A stretch of DNA of 64,000 bases from Prinsepia uniflora (taxonomy: Eukaryota > Streptophyta > Magnoliopsida > Rosales > Rosaceae): assembly GCA_032719365.1 (NCBI GenBank), contig CM064862.1, forward strand, positions 5,110,001 through 5,174,000, read 5' to 3'. The position numbers and the translations under genes were made by a program. A model generated the notes under the pieces. It ran no database searches. It was given only the letters and a program-made list of their open reading frames with translations, and was not told the origin of the DNA. Every line of letters starts with the position of its first letter. Within the stretch, counting starts at the first letter, position 1. Positions 33,779 to 44,564 of this stretch are shown piece after piece.

Positions 33779-35231
33779 CTGTGAGTGGACCCTTCTTTCG
33801 AAATTGATGCATGCATAAATGTTTTAAAATATTTTAATATATTTTTTGTGATTCCATGAGTGCATTTGTTTGTGGTAGCCTAGGATTTACGTATTTGCAC
33901 GGATTTTGAGATTTCTGGTTTTATACGATGCCTTATACGTACTAGGTTTTCAATGAGGGTTTCATAAATGGATTTTGGATTTGGAAATATGAACTCGGGC
34001 ACGTGGCCCATTTGATTTCTGAACTTTCGGACTTGGAGTCCATTTGATTTGACGAGAAATCGGACCAAGGGTCCATTTGAGTTATACAATCGGACCGAGG
34101 GTCCCATTGATTTGTGATATGGGCTTGACGCCCATTGGTTGTAATATCGGGCTAGAAGCCCAATTGGCTGTAGTATCGGGCTTGAGGCCCTATTGGTTGT
34201 GAAATCTGGTTTGAGGCCTCGTTGCTTTAAGGTTTCGGGCTTAGGGCCCAGTTGGTCGTGATATGGGGCTTGAGGCCCAGTTGAATGTAACATCGGGCTT
34301 GAGTCCCAGTTCAGTTTATGAAATGAGAATACGGGCATGAGACCCTATTGAACTGAGGATTTAGGCCGAGGCCTGTGAAATGGATTTGAATCGGATTCGA
34401 GGAATCCTATTAAGATGAATCGGGTATGAGACCCAGTTGAGATGTTTTGAGAAAGAAAGAGTTTTGAATATGATATAAACCTTCCATATGATTATATGGT
34501 CTCCTCCAGACGTCGACCTGGAGAGTCACGATCCACATACCAGAATGGGTATCCCCATAGGGATCCCGTTCCAGGAGTGGGGATTACGATTTATGATGTG
34601 GTCCCGGACCAGATTTCGGAGAGATGTATGGACTAGATCCAGAGAGAGAGCTCGGACTAGATCCAGAGATTGAGCCTCCCAGATGGAGATTCCTAGGAGA
34701 AGACTCGGAGTGAGACCCCGAGTAGTATGCACACTAGTATAGAGATGATGATATCGTGACATATAGGGGATGTGTTCCCTAGGGGCTGTGTGCCCCGAGT
34801 TGGCATCTTCTCGGAAGCGCCGCGAATGGGTTATACGTATGTTGTTTTATGGAAAGTGATTTGAGGGCGGAGACCCTGTGTTCCATGTTTTAGAAAATGG
34901 TTTGGGGCAGAGACCTCGTATGCTATGTTTTGGTATTTCACTAAGAACGGTTTTGGGCTGAGACCCACGTACGTTGATTTGGGCTGAGTTCCCACATGTA
35001 ATGGTTTATGGTTTTTGAGTTTTGATTTCGGGTCGGGGACCCAAATGGATTTATGGGTCATGACGGTTTATGGGGCCGAGCATGAACCCTTGAAAGGTTT
35101 TGAGAATGTTTTCAAGTGATTTTTATGAATGTTTGATAAACGGTTTTGAATGCATGCGTATGTTTTTATGAAGGGCATAAATGTCTTTATGCAAAAATAT
35201 TTTAATAAAATATTATTTTGTCCACTCACGA
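33779..35231 (+). other. LTR segment bounded by a 12-bp inverted pair (3' LTR)
   Basis: CTGTGAGTGGAC (33779-33790) and GTCCACTCACGA (35220-35231) bound 1,453 bp. The right motif carries the same two-base drift as in the 5' LTR, so the change predates the insertion. Confidence 0.55.
33997..34434 (+). repeat. Array of mini-hairpins in the 3' LTR
   Basis: About thirteen units recur every 30-35 bases. Stems read GGGC/GCCC, GGAC/GTCC, GGACC/GGTCC and GGGT/ACCC around short loops. It is the counterpart of 15478-15916. Confidence 0.7.
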
Positions 35232-35478
35232 CTTTTAATGTTTTGATGCTCTTCAGGTTAATTGCGGATGCGGGCTGTAGTAGAGACGAGACATCACTCC
35301 CCTCCTCCTACGATCCTGACGTACTCTGATAGCCTCGACTAGGGCTAGAGTTGGAAATTTCCCTGGTCTGACACTTAGTGTTAGACGGGATCAGGCGCGT
35401 CCCACGTTAATCCCGGGGGATTTGGGATGGGTCCTGACACCCAGCGTCCTCGCTGGCACACTTCCCGGTCGGGGTCTA

Positions 35479-35490
35479 GCTCTGATACTA
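35479..35490 (-). promoter_or_regulatory. TRIM primer-binding site
   Basis: On the minus strand this reads TAGTATCAGAGC, one base from the tRNA-Met site TGGTATCAGAGC. It lies 3 bases inside the right-hand (5') TRIM LTR. Confidence 0.8.
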
Positions 35491-35493
35491 AAT

Positions 35494-35814
35494 TATCAAG
35501 ACCCGAACCTCCTCGGTCAGGATCCGACTCATCTAGCTTCATATTGTCCGCTTTGGGCCTCTCCCTCACGGTTTTGTTTTCGAGAGCTCATGGTGCAACT
35601 TCCCAGGGGGTCACCCATCATGGAATTGCACCTGTCTCAACTAGCTTAATTTTGGGGTTCCAATCCCCCCAAAGCCACTTGAGCTCCCAAAAGGCCTAAT
35701 GTTATATAGGTATGTGCCTACACCTTTAAGACACACCATAAACCTCTCCCAGACCATTCCCCCTCGCAAGAATGTGGGATTGTTCACCGTTCCCTCCAGG
35801 ACACGAGTCTTACA
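35494..35814 (-). repeat. TRIM 5' LTR (Cassandra-like)
   Basis: This is the partner of 13421-13742. It is 321 bp and ends at the TGCCA target duplication. In the minus-strand sense it is the 5' LTR, next to the primer-binding site. Confidence 0.85.
35597..35653 (-). promoter_or_regulatory. 5S-rRNA-derived block inside the TRIM 5' LTR
   Basis: On the minus strand it includes ATGGGTGACCCCCTGGGAAG, very close to the C-box end of plant 5S rRNA, preceded by a decayed A-box-like ATTAAGC. It is better preserved at its C-box end than the other copy. Confidence 0.75.
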
Positions 35815-35819
35815 TGCCA

Positions 35820-38276
35820 TCTTATTTCTTCATCTAATTGAATCTGGGTGTCTCAACCAAGAACTTCTCGTCACCACCAAATACAGTATTCGCAACCACA
35901 ATCAGAGCCGAATGCAATCCGACGATCACAGTCAGTCCTATGTCGTCAACAGCATAAAATTGTCCATTAAACAGTATAACATCATCATAAGGCAAAGGCA
36001 TTGTTGAAGGGAAAAATTCAACAAAGATAAGTATAAAATGGGGGCTTCAAAATTTAAGAAGGATAAATAGAAATATATAAAATAAAAGGGATTAAAAAAA
36101 TCAAAATCCCTAATTAGTAGGGGATAACATCAAGTGATTGAGTTATCCATCAAATCCCTAACGGCAAGGTTGGAATAGAGCCTTTATTTTGATCAAGTTG
36201 GAGTCTTCATTGAAGTCCACCCCTTCAAGTAGACCTAGAATTTAGGCTATGGCTAGTGTTTGGCAAAAAATAAACACTAGGTTGATAAGGATGTGTAGCT
36301 AGCCATCTATATCTCCAACACTCATGAGTTGGCCTATATAAAGGCATGACAGCCCCAAAAAAAAAAGGGAGAAGGGGCAGCAGATGAGCAGGAAAAAAAA
36401 GGCAAATGAAGCACATAGAGGGAGAAACGAGCCTAGGCTCTTTTTGTCAAAGAAGGAGGTCAAAGTTTTGAGGGAAAAGGTAATTTTGGTGCTCTGTTTT
36501 TCCCTTTCATACTTCTTATTGCTGTACAAATGTAAGCCTCACGGCTATGGAAAAGTGATACGGACTGCTCATAAGCCATGCCATGACAATCCTCTTCGGG
36601 AAAAGTTGTGCAACTCCCAACATCTCTACAATTAAAAAAATAATAATTTAGCAAAAAAAAAAAAAAAGTAGAACATGTACCTCTTAATAAGGGTACGTTT
36701 TGTTTGATGAAATTGTGGAGTTTCAGATGGTTGCACACAGGTAAATCAAGAGTCAAGGAAAAAAGCAGTAGCAGCCCAATTAATGGTTACAATTAAACAG
36801 AAAAAATGTGGGAAGGCTCACTTCCTTTGTTTGTAACAAAGGACAAAAAAGGCTTCAACTTGGTTGTGATGCCACCTGCAAGCATGGAAAAAAGAGTTAG
36901 CAAAAAGGTGGAAGAGATATTTAATTTGGAGTGGGAGGAATTATAGCTATCAATACCTACCTCATCTTCTCTGATCATATTGATCATAGAGAAAAGTCAT
37001 AGCCTGGCCTTGCATAATATGTAAAATATAGGGCTCACCTTTTATATTTGCTCCAAGGGGTCTGAGGATGCCTGTACCCTCCCAACTGGCACACGCCAAT
37101 TACATAAGGCAAATTGCCTTTAATTAAGGAAAAAGGAGAAAGAGTCAGGTTTCTGTTCTCTGGGTTCGTGCACACTGCTTAAAAAATCACAGGGAAAAGG
37201 AAGGAAAATTTGTGTATAAAATTATGGTGCGCCAAAAAAAAAAGGGATTCACGGCAAAAAAAAAAATTTGGATGCCAATCCTTGTTCGATGAAGGATGTC
37301 TTGGGTTTTTGTTGATGTATAATGAGCGTTAGGCTTCAAGTTTTTATGGGATCCAGTTATCACAAATCTCTGTTTGATATAAATTAGCCATTTTAAAATT
37401 CATGTTCAATTAGAACTAGAGTATCCAATAACTCTGAATGCTATGAGAAGACCGAATCCTTCTTTAATTAGGTTGGGCCTCAAATTCAATTTTCAGAATG
37501 GAGAGTCATTAGCTTCGGATACAATGGATTTGGATTTCTACCGGGCCCAAAGTTTGTGATTCGCCGCGGGTTTGCAAAAAAAAAAAAAACGGATGGAAGA
37601 ATGACAAGTTAAATACTTGTTCATGATATGAATATCAGTTGACCACCCATACAAGAGACGTCAATATTTATCCTCAAAATTGGTCGTACCCATCGCCCAC
37701 ATATGCAGTTAGCAGATTAAATGAGTCACCGTGTTGTGGAATGGAGTTTAAAAGCTGCGAAATAAAGGAGTGGTAATGCCCGTAGTACGATGAGGATGAT
37801 CTCAAGTATATTCAGAAATATTTCGTACAAAAAAAGAAGTGAAAATAAGTCTCCGCTGTGGATTGGCTAAAAAAAAAAGCATGCAGGATCATGCATAAGG
37901 GAATAAAAGATGAGCTTGATTTTAAAGGAAATCTACAGGTTAAAAAAGGGAGGGAGACCAGGAAAGGCATGTTGACTTGTCAAATACAAAAGAGACAAAT
38001 TAAAGCATTGTTTATCATAAAAGAGCAACATAGCACCTACAGATTTTCTTTTGATGCCTAAGGCGCCAATTCACCAAGTGGTGGACTTTGTCTTCTCCAC
38101 CGACAAAGGAGTTCAAGCCACAAATCATAAATTACGGGCCAAAAATCTAAAATGCCCGTAAGCTCCCAAATTAAATTCAAGTGGCACAAAACTATCACGG
38201 AATTTTGAACGGGTCATCTACCTATTCAATCTTAAATTCCTAAGTTCTAAAATTCATTCCAACACCAAAAATTCAA
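35820..38276. other. AT-rich spacer with a TATA-like promoter candidate
   Basis: No gene is supported. TATATAAAG at 36335-36343, followed by a purine-rich leader with A-runs, looks like an LTR or gene promoter, but no transcript body follows. Numerous A-tracts occur near 36360, 36655, 37240 and 37580. Confidence 0.35.
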
Positions 38277-38720
38277 TGAATTACGCCGGTTTGATTCTCG
38301 CAAAGGGATACGTAGACAATCTAAGATTTAGATGCAACCGCAAGTCCAAACAGAATCCCTGATTTAATTATCCTAATCAAATCCGCCCCAAACTTTTCGT
38401 TTCTAAATTCAATGCAAATAGCACCATGGCCAAATAAGCCCCAAATACTACAATCACCACCCAAATTCTCTCATTAAAAATTCCGAACTACGCCGATTTG
38501 ATCCTGCCAAGGGTACGTAGGCAATCTAGATTAATCTAGATGCAACCACCTCCCGTAAATAAATTTGTGTTTCTTCAAAGTCAATTCCATTTTCAAAATA
38601 GCCAAACACATTTTTTTTTAATGGGTCATTCACTCATTAAGAATCCTGGAGTTACGAGTGGCTTGATTCCGGTGACAGATATGTAGGCAGCCTAAGGTTT
38701 GACTTAGGTACAGCTGCAAA
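38277..38720 (+). repeat. Three diverged copies of a motif of about 65 bp, spaced 165-207 bp
   Basis: Cores at about 38277, 38484 and 38649 share TTACG or CTACG, TTTGAT and GGATACGTAGGCAATCT or its variants, then GATGCAACC or GTACAGCTGC. The pattern resembles repeats in untranslated leaders of plant gypsy elements; that assignment is tentative. Confidence 0.5.
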
Positions 38721-38880
38721 ATTTAATAAGACACCATGTTGTTATCTCCTTTGAAGTTGGAATCAAAGGGTTTCTTCCGACGACAAGGAAGTGTAATTAA
38801 GAGGCAATTATGCTTTGGATGGGTCGTACCTTAAATATAATAAAAACTGCTATTGTTTATGCAGTGGTGGTGAGATTATG

Positions 38881-39424
38881 TTACGGAACAAAATTTTCCC
38901 CAACAGGCATGTCACAAATTATACTCCATTTCTTATCCTCGGGCTTAAACATAGCTAGTTTACCAGATACATGAATGGTAAGCAACACAAATTCATCACT
39001 TTCGGGACCCAAACACATAAAAACCACCTTTTCCATATACAAATTACCAGCATCGCCTATAGAGCTACCATCAACAAAAGGCCTAAAATGCACATAGTGA
39101 AGAACATATTCTCCACCCAACTCAAAAACCCAAAACTCGGATAAATCCAATACCTTTGGGAAAGCTTTGGGCAGAGGCTTCAGTTGAAACAGCAAGAGTG
39201 GGTTTAGCAAATGCATTCTCCCAGGCACATCCTCTTCGATCTTGATCAGCCAGCAATCTGGGTTTGCTTGGGCGCAGGAATTGGGCAATCGCATCAGGAA
39301 TACAGTACGCTGGGGTAGGTGAAAACCCAAGGTGGTGTCGCAGATGCCATGGTTTGCGAGGAACGGAAATCGACCAGGTAAACGGCGAGGTCGGGAAGTG
39401 ACAGGCGACCGTCACTAAGAACAA
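38881..39424 (-). pseudogene. F-box/DUF295 (SKIP23-like) pseudogene
   Basis: The minus strand reads as part of a plant DUF295 domain, the beta-propeller-like C-terminal region of SKIP23-type F-box proteins. Recognisable blocks are RMHLLNPLLLFQL, FPKVLDLSEFWVFELG, EYVLHYVHFRPF, DAGNLYMEKVVFMCLG and FVLLTIHVSGKLAMFKPEDK. The best-preserved frame, at 38881-39330, begins in mid-domain. Upstream, the expected SATPP-like lead appears only in other frames, so there are frameshifts near 39320-39340, and the F-box is not recognisable. It ends early with TAA at 38881 after CDMPVGENFVP, well before the family's usual end. These breaks make an active ligase adaptor unlikely. Confidence 0.75.
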
Positions 39425-40312
39425 ACCCCAAATCTGGGATTAGGATATGTCGCAAATCGGGTTTAGGATTTGTTCAAACCCAGATCTGGGATTGAGTTTT
39501 TTGCAAAATTCATCATCTCATTTCAATTAGAAGAAGAAAGAAGAAGATCATGGTGGATTAACTCATATTCAATATTTATCATCTTCTTCCTTAAATTTTT
39601 TATGTTAGTTTTAATAATTTTCTACCCAAAAAAAAATTAAATATCCAATTATTTGTTGATACACCAGCGCAATTGATATTTTTCTTAACATGTCATAACG
39701 ATTCGAGCAACAAAAGTAATAAAAGGAGGGTTATGGTAATACGTACATTGCAATGATTTCGGGTTGGGAAAGCAAATTGAGATCTAGTGGCTGGTTGGGA
39801 GACCATTTTGAGTAATAAGTCATTAATTAATTAGAACTCATTTTCCTACTTCTCATAAATAACTTCCTAGAGAATTATTCACTCTAAGAGTCGATTCTAA
39901 GTATTACCTAATTAGAAATACTTATTAATTGTAAACTTTTTCAACTAATCAGAAGTTTCGAAGACCTTTAGGTCTACACTATAAATAGAGAGTCTCCCCC
40001 TATAATTCAGGTACTCAATAATTATTCTCATATTTAATTTATTCCCTTAATTAAGTTAACTTAAGAATTACAGCGTTCTTGGTTGATACCCCTAACCATC
40101 ACCACCTTGGGATTCGAACATACCCTTAGATGTTTTTTGTGTGTGTAGAGATTGAAGGGTCAATTCTCACCTGGACGATTTCTGCATCAACAGCTGATAC
40201 TTTCATTGAGAGTCAATTTGAGAAATTCTCAAAGCTTGCTCTTTAATCCAAAAAACTCTACTTCTTCATTAAGAAAATTTTTTTGTACCATTATTCATAC
40301 TTATCTATAGCA
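39425..40312. other. Spacer with a probable gypsy LTR end
   Basis: TATAAATA at 39981-39988 and a region ending GCATCAACA near 40193 are followed by TTTCATTGAGAG at 40201-40212. In many plant gypsy elements that phrase comes directly after the 5' LTR. The LTR's left edge was not found and its partner is not visible. Confidence 0.4.
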
Positions 40313-41472
40313 TCACATAGGAAGACCATCTTCGTCATATTGCTCAGGTTATGGAGGATTTACAAGCTAGTCTACTACATTGAACGGGAAGAAATATGAA
40401 TTTGGGAAGTAAGAGCTTGTCTACCTGAGGTTCATTGTTGGTGCATGAGAGCTCAAAGTGGATTCTGAGAACATACAAGTTACCACTGAATGGCCCACTC
40501 CTCGTTCAATGACCGAAGTTCAAAGATTTATAGGTCTAGCATGCCAATATTTGAGAAAATTTATTACACATTTCTCTCTTACTGTAGCACCATTACATTA
40601 TCTTACAAAGGCCAGTCAAAAACTTGAATGGTCAAAGAAACATGAAGAATCTTTTTAGTTGTTAAAACAGAAGATCATCAAGGCCCCGGGGTTAGCATTA
40701 CCAAATCTGCAGAAAACATTTGAAATTGAAGCAGATACATCCAACTACACAATGGGAGCCATATTACTTTAGGATGGTAAACCAGTTGTGTACCATTCTA
40801 ATATGTTTAGTGGACCGGTATTGAACTATCCTACTTATGACAAGGAGCTATATACCTTGCATCAAGCAGTGAAGCATTAGTGAGCTTATTTGTTAGGGAA
40901 GGAAGTTGTAGTTCACTCAGATCATAAGCCTCTTTGTTATCTAACTACATAGTCCAAGTTACAGCAAACACGACATATGAAGTGGATGTCGTCCTACAAC
41001 AATTCAATATTGTGATTAAGTACAAGAAGGAATCACTAATAAGTTGGCAGATATGATATCTCCACCCCTTACACCAGTAAGTACCGTATTATTGGTGGCT
41101 ATGCACATCCAACATGTATTTCCTTCTAAGTATGCAAAAGGATATGAAACAGATGCTGATTTTAGTTCAGTTCACGCTAAGCTGCAACAAGGAAAGGCTA
41201 GTGAGTTTCAACTAACGGATGGACTGATGTACAAAGGAACACAATTGTGCATACCAGAAGATGGAGACATACTGCAATGGATTCGCGAAACTCATACTTC
41301 CAAAGTAGCAGGGCATTTTGGAGTGGAGAAAACTCTACTGAATCTTCGTCATTATGTATTTTGGCGCAAGATGCACCTTGATGTTTCGTAGTACATACGA
41401 GGTTGTGTACTATGTAATACCACAAAGCCTTCCAATAGGAAGTTAGGGCTGTATCCTCCACTACCAGTAAGT
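40313..41472 (+). pseudogene. Decayed Ty3/gypsy pol, RT/RNase H to integrase
   Basis: This reads, with stops and frame changes, through the end of reverse transcriptase and into RNase H and integrase. Clear blocks are VTTEWPTPRSMTEVQRFIGL and HFSLTVAPLHYLTKASQKLE, the start of the gypsy RNase H region. They are followed by ALPNLQKTFEIEADTSNY and GAILL, then the integrase zinc-finger region ETHTSKVAGHFGVEKTLLNL. Reverse-transcriptase catalytic motifs are missing. A 3.1-kb solo LTR interrupts the gene at 41473. Confidence 0.75.
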
Positions 41473-41679
41473 TGACAGGACCCATCCCAATCCCCCCGGG
41501 ATTACCATGGAATGTGCCCTGCTCCCGTCCAACAAGGGGTGTCAGACAAAGGATGACCAAGAGCCACTGCCCAAACAGGGCATCCAGAGTGCGCAAGGAT
41601 CGATGGAGGAGGTGTGCAATGTCCCAGTCTCTGCTGCAATCGCATCCGTGATCAACCTGAAGGGCATTAAAACCAAAAG

Positions 41680-42811
41680 CTGTGAGTGGACAAAAACCAG
41701 TAAGTTCATCAAATACATTTATAAGACATTTATGCCCTCCAATAAAAACGTATGCATGCCACGAAAACCAGTAACCAAAACGTTTGCTCAACCGAGCCAT
41801 TAGGGCCTTAGCCCAAAAACCGTCAACCAAAAACCAAGTGTGGGAACTCAGCCCAAAACTGTGAAATACCATAACTATACATAAACAACCATGTGGGTCA
41901 CCACCCACGACCATAAATGAACATCATTAAAATCACACAATCATAAATCCACCCGGAAAGCCATTTCATTAATTCGTATTTTACCATTACCATCACCAGC
42001 ATTCATGATGCTAGACGTCCCTGACGTCATGTCTCACGGTTTCATAAGCTACGCGTGCTGCCCGGGGTCTCTCCGGGTCCATAAATCTGACATCCCTGAT
42101 GTCTGACGTCCCAGACGTCAATCATAGCAATCCTGCTCCTGAGTCATCATACGGTCCGGCTGCTCCGTATGGTGACCCTTCACAGGCAATGCACCGTGAC
42201 TTCCCCAGTGTCCCAGACATCTGGAGGAGACCATCATATATCCTTGTATCAAGATGGTATATGGAAAACAGTTTTTATTAATTCATTTCACAACATCACA
42301 ATGGGCCCTGCCCGAATTTTCCATAAAACAACACATTTCCATTTAGGGTCCCTGACCCGAAATCACATTTATTAAATATAGGGTCCCTGACCCGAAATCA
42401 CAATTTTAATCCAACTGGGCCTCATGCCCGACTTTATGAACCACTGGGCCCACGACCCGATTTATAAACCAACTGGGCCCGCAGCCCGACTTATAAACCA
42501 ACTGGGCCCGCAGCCCGATTACGTACTCAAATGGACTCCAAGTCCGAGATTTCCAAAACAAGTGGGCCTCAAGCCCGAATTCATCTTTCCAATATAAAAA
42601 CCATTTTATCATATTATTTATTTAACCACAAGCACGCAAAACCACAAATAAACCGTTAATCCCGATATACGTGAAATACGGAAAACACCTCGAAATACGT
42701 GCAACATACCCGAAATCAATGCTCACAAATACCATCATAGAAATCATGTATATAAACCATATAACACATTTAAGCATGCATAGGATTTATAAAACCAAAG
42801 TCCACTCACAG
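41680..42811 (-). other. LTR segment bounded by a 12-bp inverted pair (family D)
   Basis: Exact CTGTGAGTGGAC (41680-41691) and GTCCACTCACAG (42800-42811) bound 1,132 bp. Confidence 0.6.
42330..42580 (-). repeat. Array of mini-hairpins, family D
   Basis: Units such as GGGTCCCTGACCC, GGGCCCGCAGCCC, GGACTCCAAGTCC and GGGCCTCAAGCCC recur about every 30 bases, again with different stems that stay complementary. Confidence 0.7.
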
Positions 42812-44564
42812 ACCGTTTTAACCGTGAGCCTCGATACGCGTGCCACCGGCCCTCCCGGGCCACACCACTATCACCGGGACTTCCAATCCTGTCCAAATCA
42901 CATTAGAGGGTTACTAACCTCATTATTAACATCCTATCAAAGTCCCGTAATTTTCCCGAATTTTTACTTATTTTTAAACTTAATTTAAAACCTTCGGACA
43001 TCCCGAACACTATCGAGACGGTGTCCGATCGACACGAAACCAATCCCAAAATGTTCGTTACATCGAATAGATTAAAAGTCATGTTGGAAGTTTCCCCAAA
43101 ATACCCTTCACACGCCCCCACGCGCCAGGTCAACATTCAGGTCAACAATGATGACGTCATGCTACAGTAACCGGGTTCTGAAACCGGGTCTGTAACCGGG
43201 TCGCCGTCGACCCGCGGCTTGACCCGATCACAGATCGAGTTCCAGACCACCATTTTTGATGCGATTTGATCCTATGGACTCGTCATAACCTCCTCTACGG
43301 TTCTGTGACATCCAAACTCATTTTTAGGTTGAAGTAACCACCTGAACTCGACGGGAAAGTTGGCTGCCAGCTCTGGTTTGTCTTCTCCGGCGAGTCGTCG
43401 ATCTTCCAGCCGTGGTTCATGGTCCAAAATGGTCGTCTAGGTTCCTAGGACATGTTTCAGAAGTAAGCAAGCAATCCCAACGTCAAAAACCAGTGTTTCG
43501 AAACAGGGAAGAAAATCAAACCTTCTCGGGTTTCTGGGCATATCGCCGCCGTGGCGCCGCCGTGGCTCGTCTAGTCGTGGTCTGAGTTATCCTAAGGTTC
43601 CAGTGGTCCTAACCCTAAGTTTGTTCGAGCCCAGATGTCAAGGTTTGGACGGTTGGATGGTTTTGGGCTGATCGGGTTCCTCTCGGGTCTGGGGGTTTTC
43701 TGGGCTGCGCCGCCGTCCGTGGTGGTGGTGGCCGCGTCAGGTGAAGGTGGTGGGTGGCTGATGTGTGTCTGGACGTGTCTGGTGCATGGGTTGAGGCTGA
43801 GGTGGTGATGTGTTTGTTCTTGAAAGGAAACCATGCTCACGGTTTTGAGGGAGAATGAAAATGAGAGTGTTTGGGTTGATGGGTTTAAATCAGAACATGC
43901 ATAAGAGATCAACGGCTAGGATCCAATCTGAGTATAGGATGAAGGGTGGGGATTTAAGGAGAGAAAATGATTATTTAACCCAAATGGCCAGCAAAGATCC
44001 CTTATTTTGGGAATGAAGGGGATGATGACATGTGTCATACATCAAGGGTCCAGATTGGTTTGGGATTAGGATAATCAGATTTTATTATTATATTATTATT
44101 TTATTCCGAGTCTCGGTTAATCGCGTTTTACGTCCTTGACCATAACTTCGTCGTCGAATCTCCGATTTCGGCATGCCGCCTGTCGTTGGATTCGTATCGA
44201 CGAGACCTACGTAACGGTCCTTGGCCCTCGTCCATCGGACCTCCCGGTCAAAAAGTCAACATTTGGCCCCAAACATGCCAAATTACCAAAATACCCCTCA
44301 ACTTCCGCACACCATAACTTTCTCTACTAATGTCGGAATCGAACGTGCCACCTGTCTATGAACTCGTGACGTCCCGAACTACGTCACGGTCATCGGTCAA
44401 ATTCCGTTTGACCGCCCGATCAAAAAGTCATCATTTTACCCACGACTAGGGGCAAAACAGTCATTTTGCACATTTGTCCGATTTCGCCCTACTAACCACC
44501 GTTCAACCTCACTAATCAAGATTAGTCACTAAACTGATCCCGGAATTCGGGACGGGTCGTTACA

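Larger units (their letters stand above)
13765..35439 (+). mobile_element. Long-LTR Tekay-like gypsy derivative without coding genes (LARD type)
   Basis: This element sits inside the TRIM internal region, flanked by the perfect 5-bp target duplication CCCAG (13760-13764 and 35440-35444). Removing later insertions leaves LTRs of about 3.17 and 3.14 kb (13765-19971 and 32298-35439) and an internal region of about 3.26 kb. A tRNA-Met-type primer-binding site follows the 5' LTR, and a purine tract precedes the 3' LTR. The sequence before that tract (GAGGACGAAATT then TTTAAGGGGG) is typical of the 3' end of Del/Tekay chromoviruses. No gag, protease, reverse transcriptase or integrase motif is found inside, so it must have relied on an autonomous relative. 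The LTRs differ at roughly 24 of the first 235 positions by eye, so the insertion is old. Confidence 0.85.
32298..35439 (+). repeat. 3' LTR of the Tekay-like element
   Basis: An uninterrupted 3,142-bp LTR from TGTGACCACCCGACCCG to GGGTCCTGACA, colinear with 13765-19971. It ends at the CCCAG target duplication. It is the reference copy that shows where the solo LTR entered the 5' LTR. Confidence 0.87.
13421..35814 (-). mobile_element. Cassandra-like TRIM, split by a nested retrotransposon stack
   Basis: Two LTRs of 322 and 321 bp (13421-13742 and 35494-35814) flank an internal region of only about 70 bp once the inserted 21.7-kb element is removed. On the minus strand the LTR starts TGTAAG and ends CTGACA (CTTGATA in the other copy). 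The 5 bp TGCCA precede (13416-13420) and follow (35815-35819) the element as a target duplication. Beside the right-hand LTR is a primer-binding site (35479-35490). Beside the left-hand LTR is a purine-rich tract (AAGGGAGGTGGA on the minus strand). Small size, lack of coding capacity and a 5S-rRNA-like block in each LTR are the defining traits of Cassandra TRIMs. Confidence 0.85.
41473..44564 (-). mobile_element. Solo LTR, family D (3.1 kb), reverse orientation
   Basis: On the plus strand it starts TGACAGGACCCATCCC and ends GACGGGTCGTTACA; length 3,092 bp. The duplication TAAGT is perfect (41468-41472 and 44565-44569). It inserted into a gypsy integrase, whose reading resumes on the other side. 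Its ends and internal modules place it with the other 3-kb LTR families. Confidence 0.9.

Noticed and set aside
41198..41914. Minus-strand open frame of 238 codons
   Set aside because: It crosses the boundary between the gypsy pol relic and the inserted solo LTR and is antisense to pol, so it is a chance frame.
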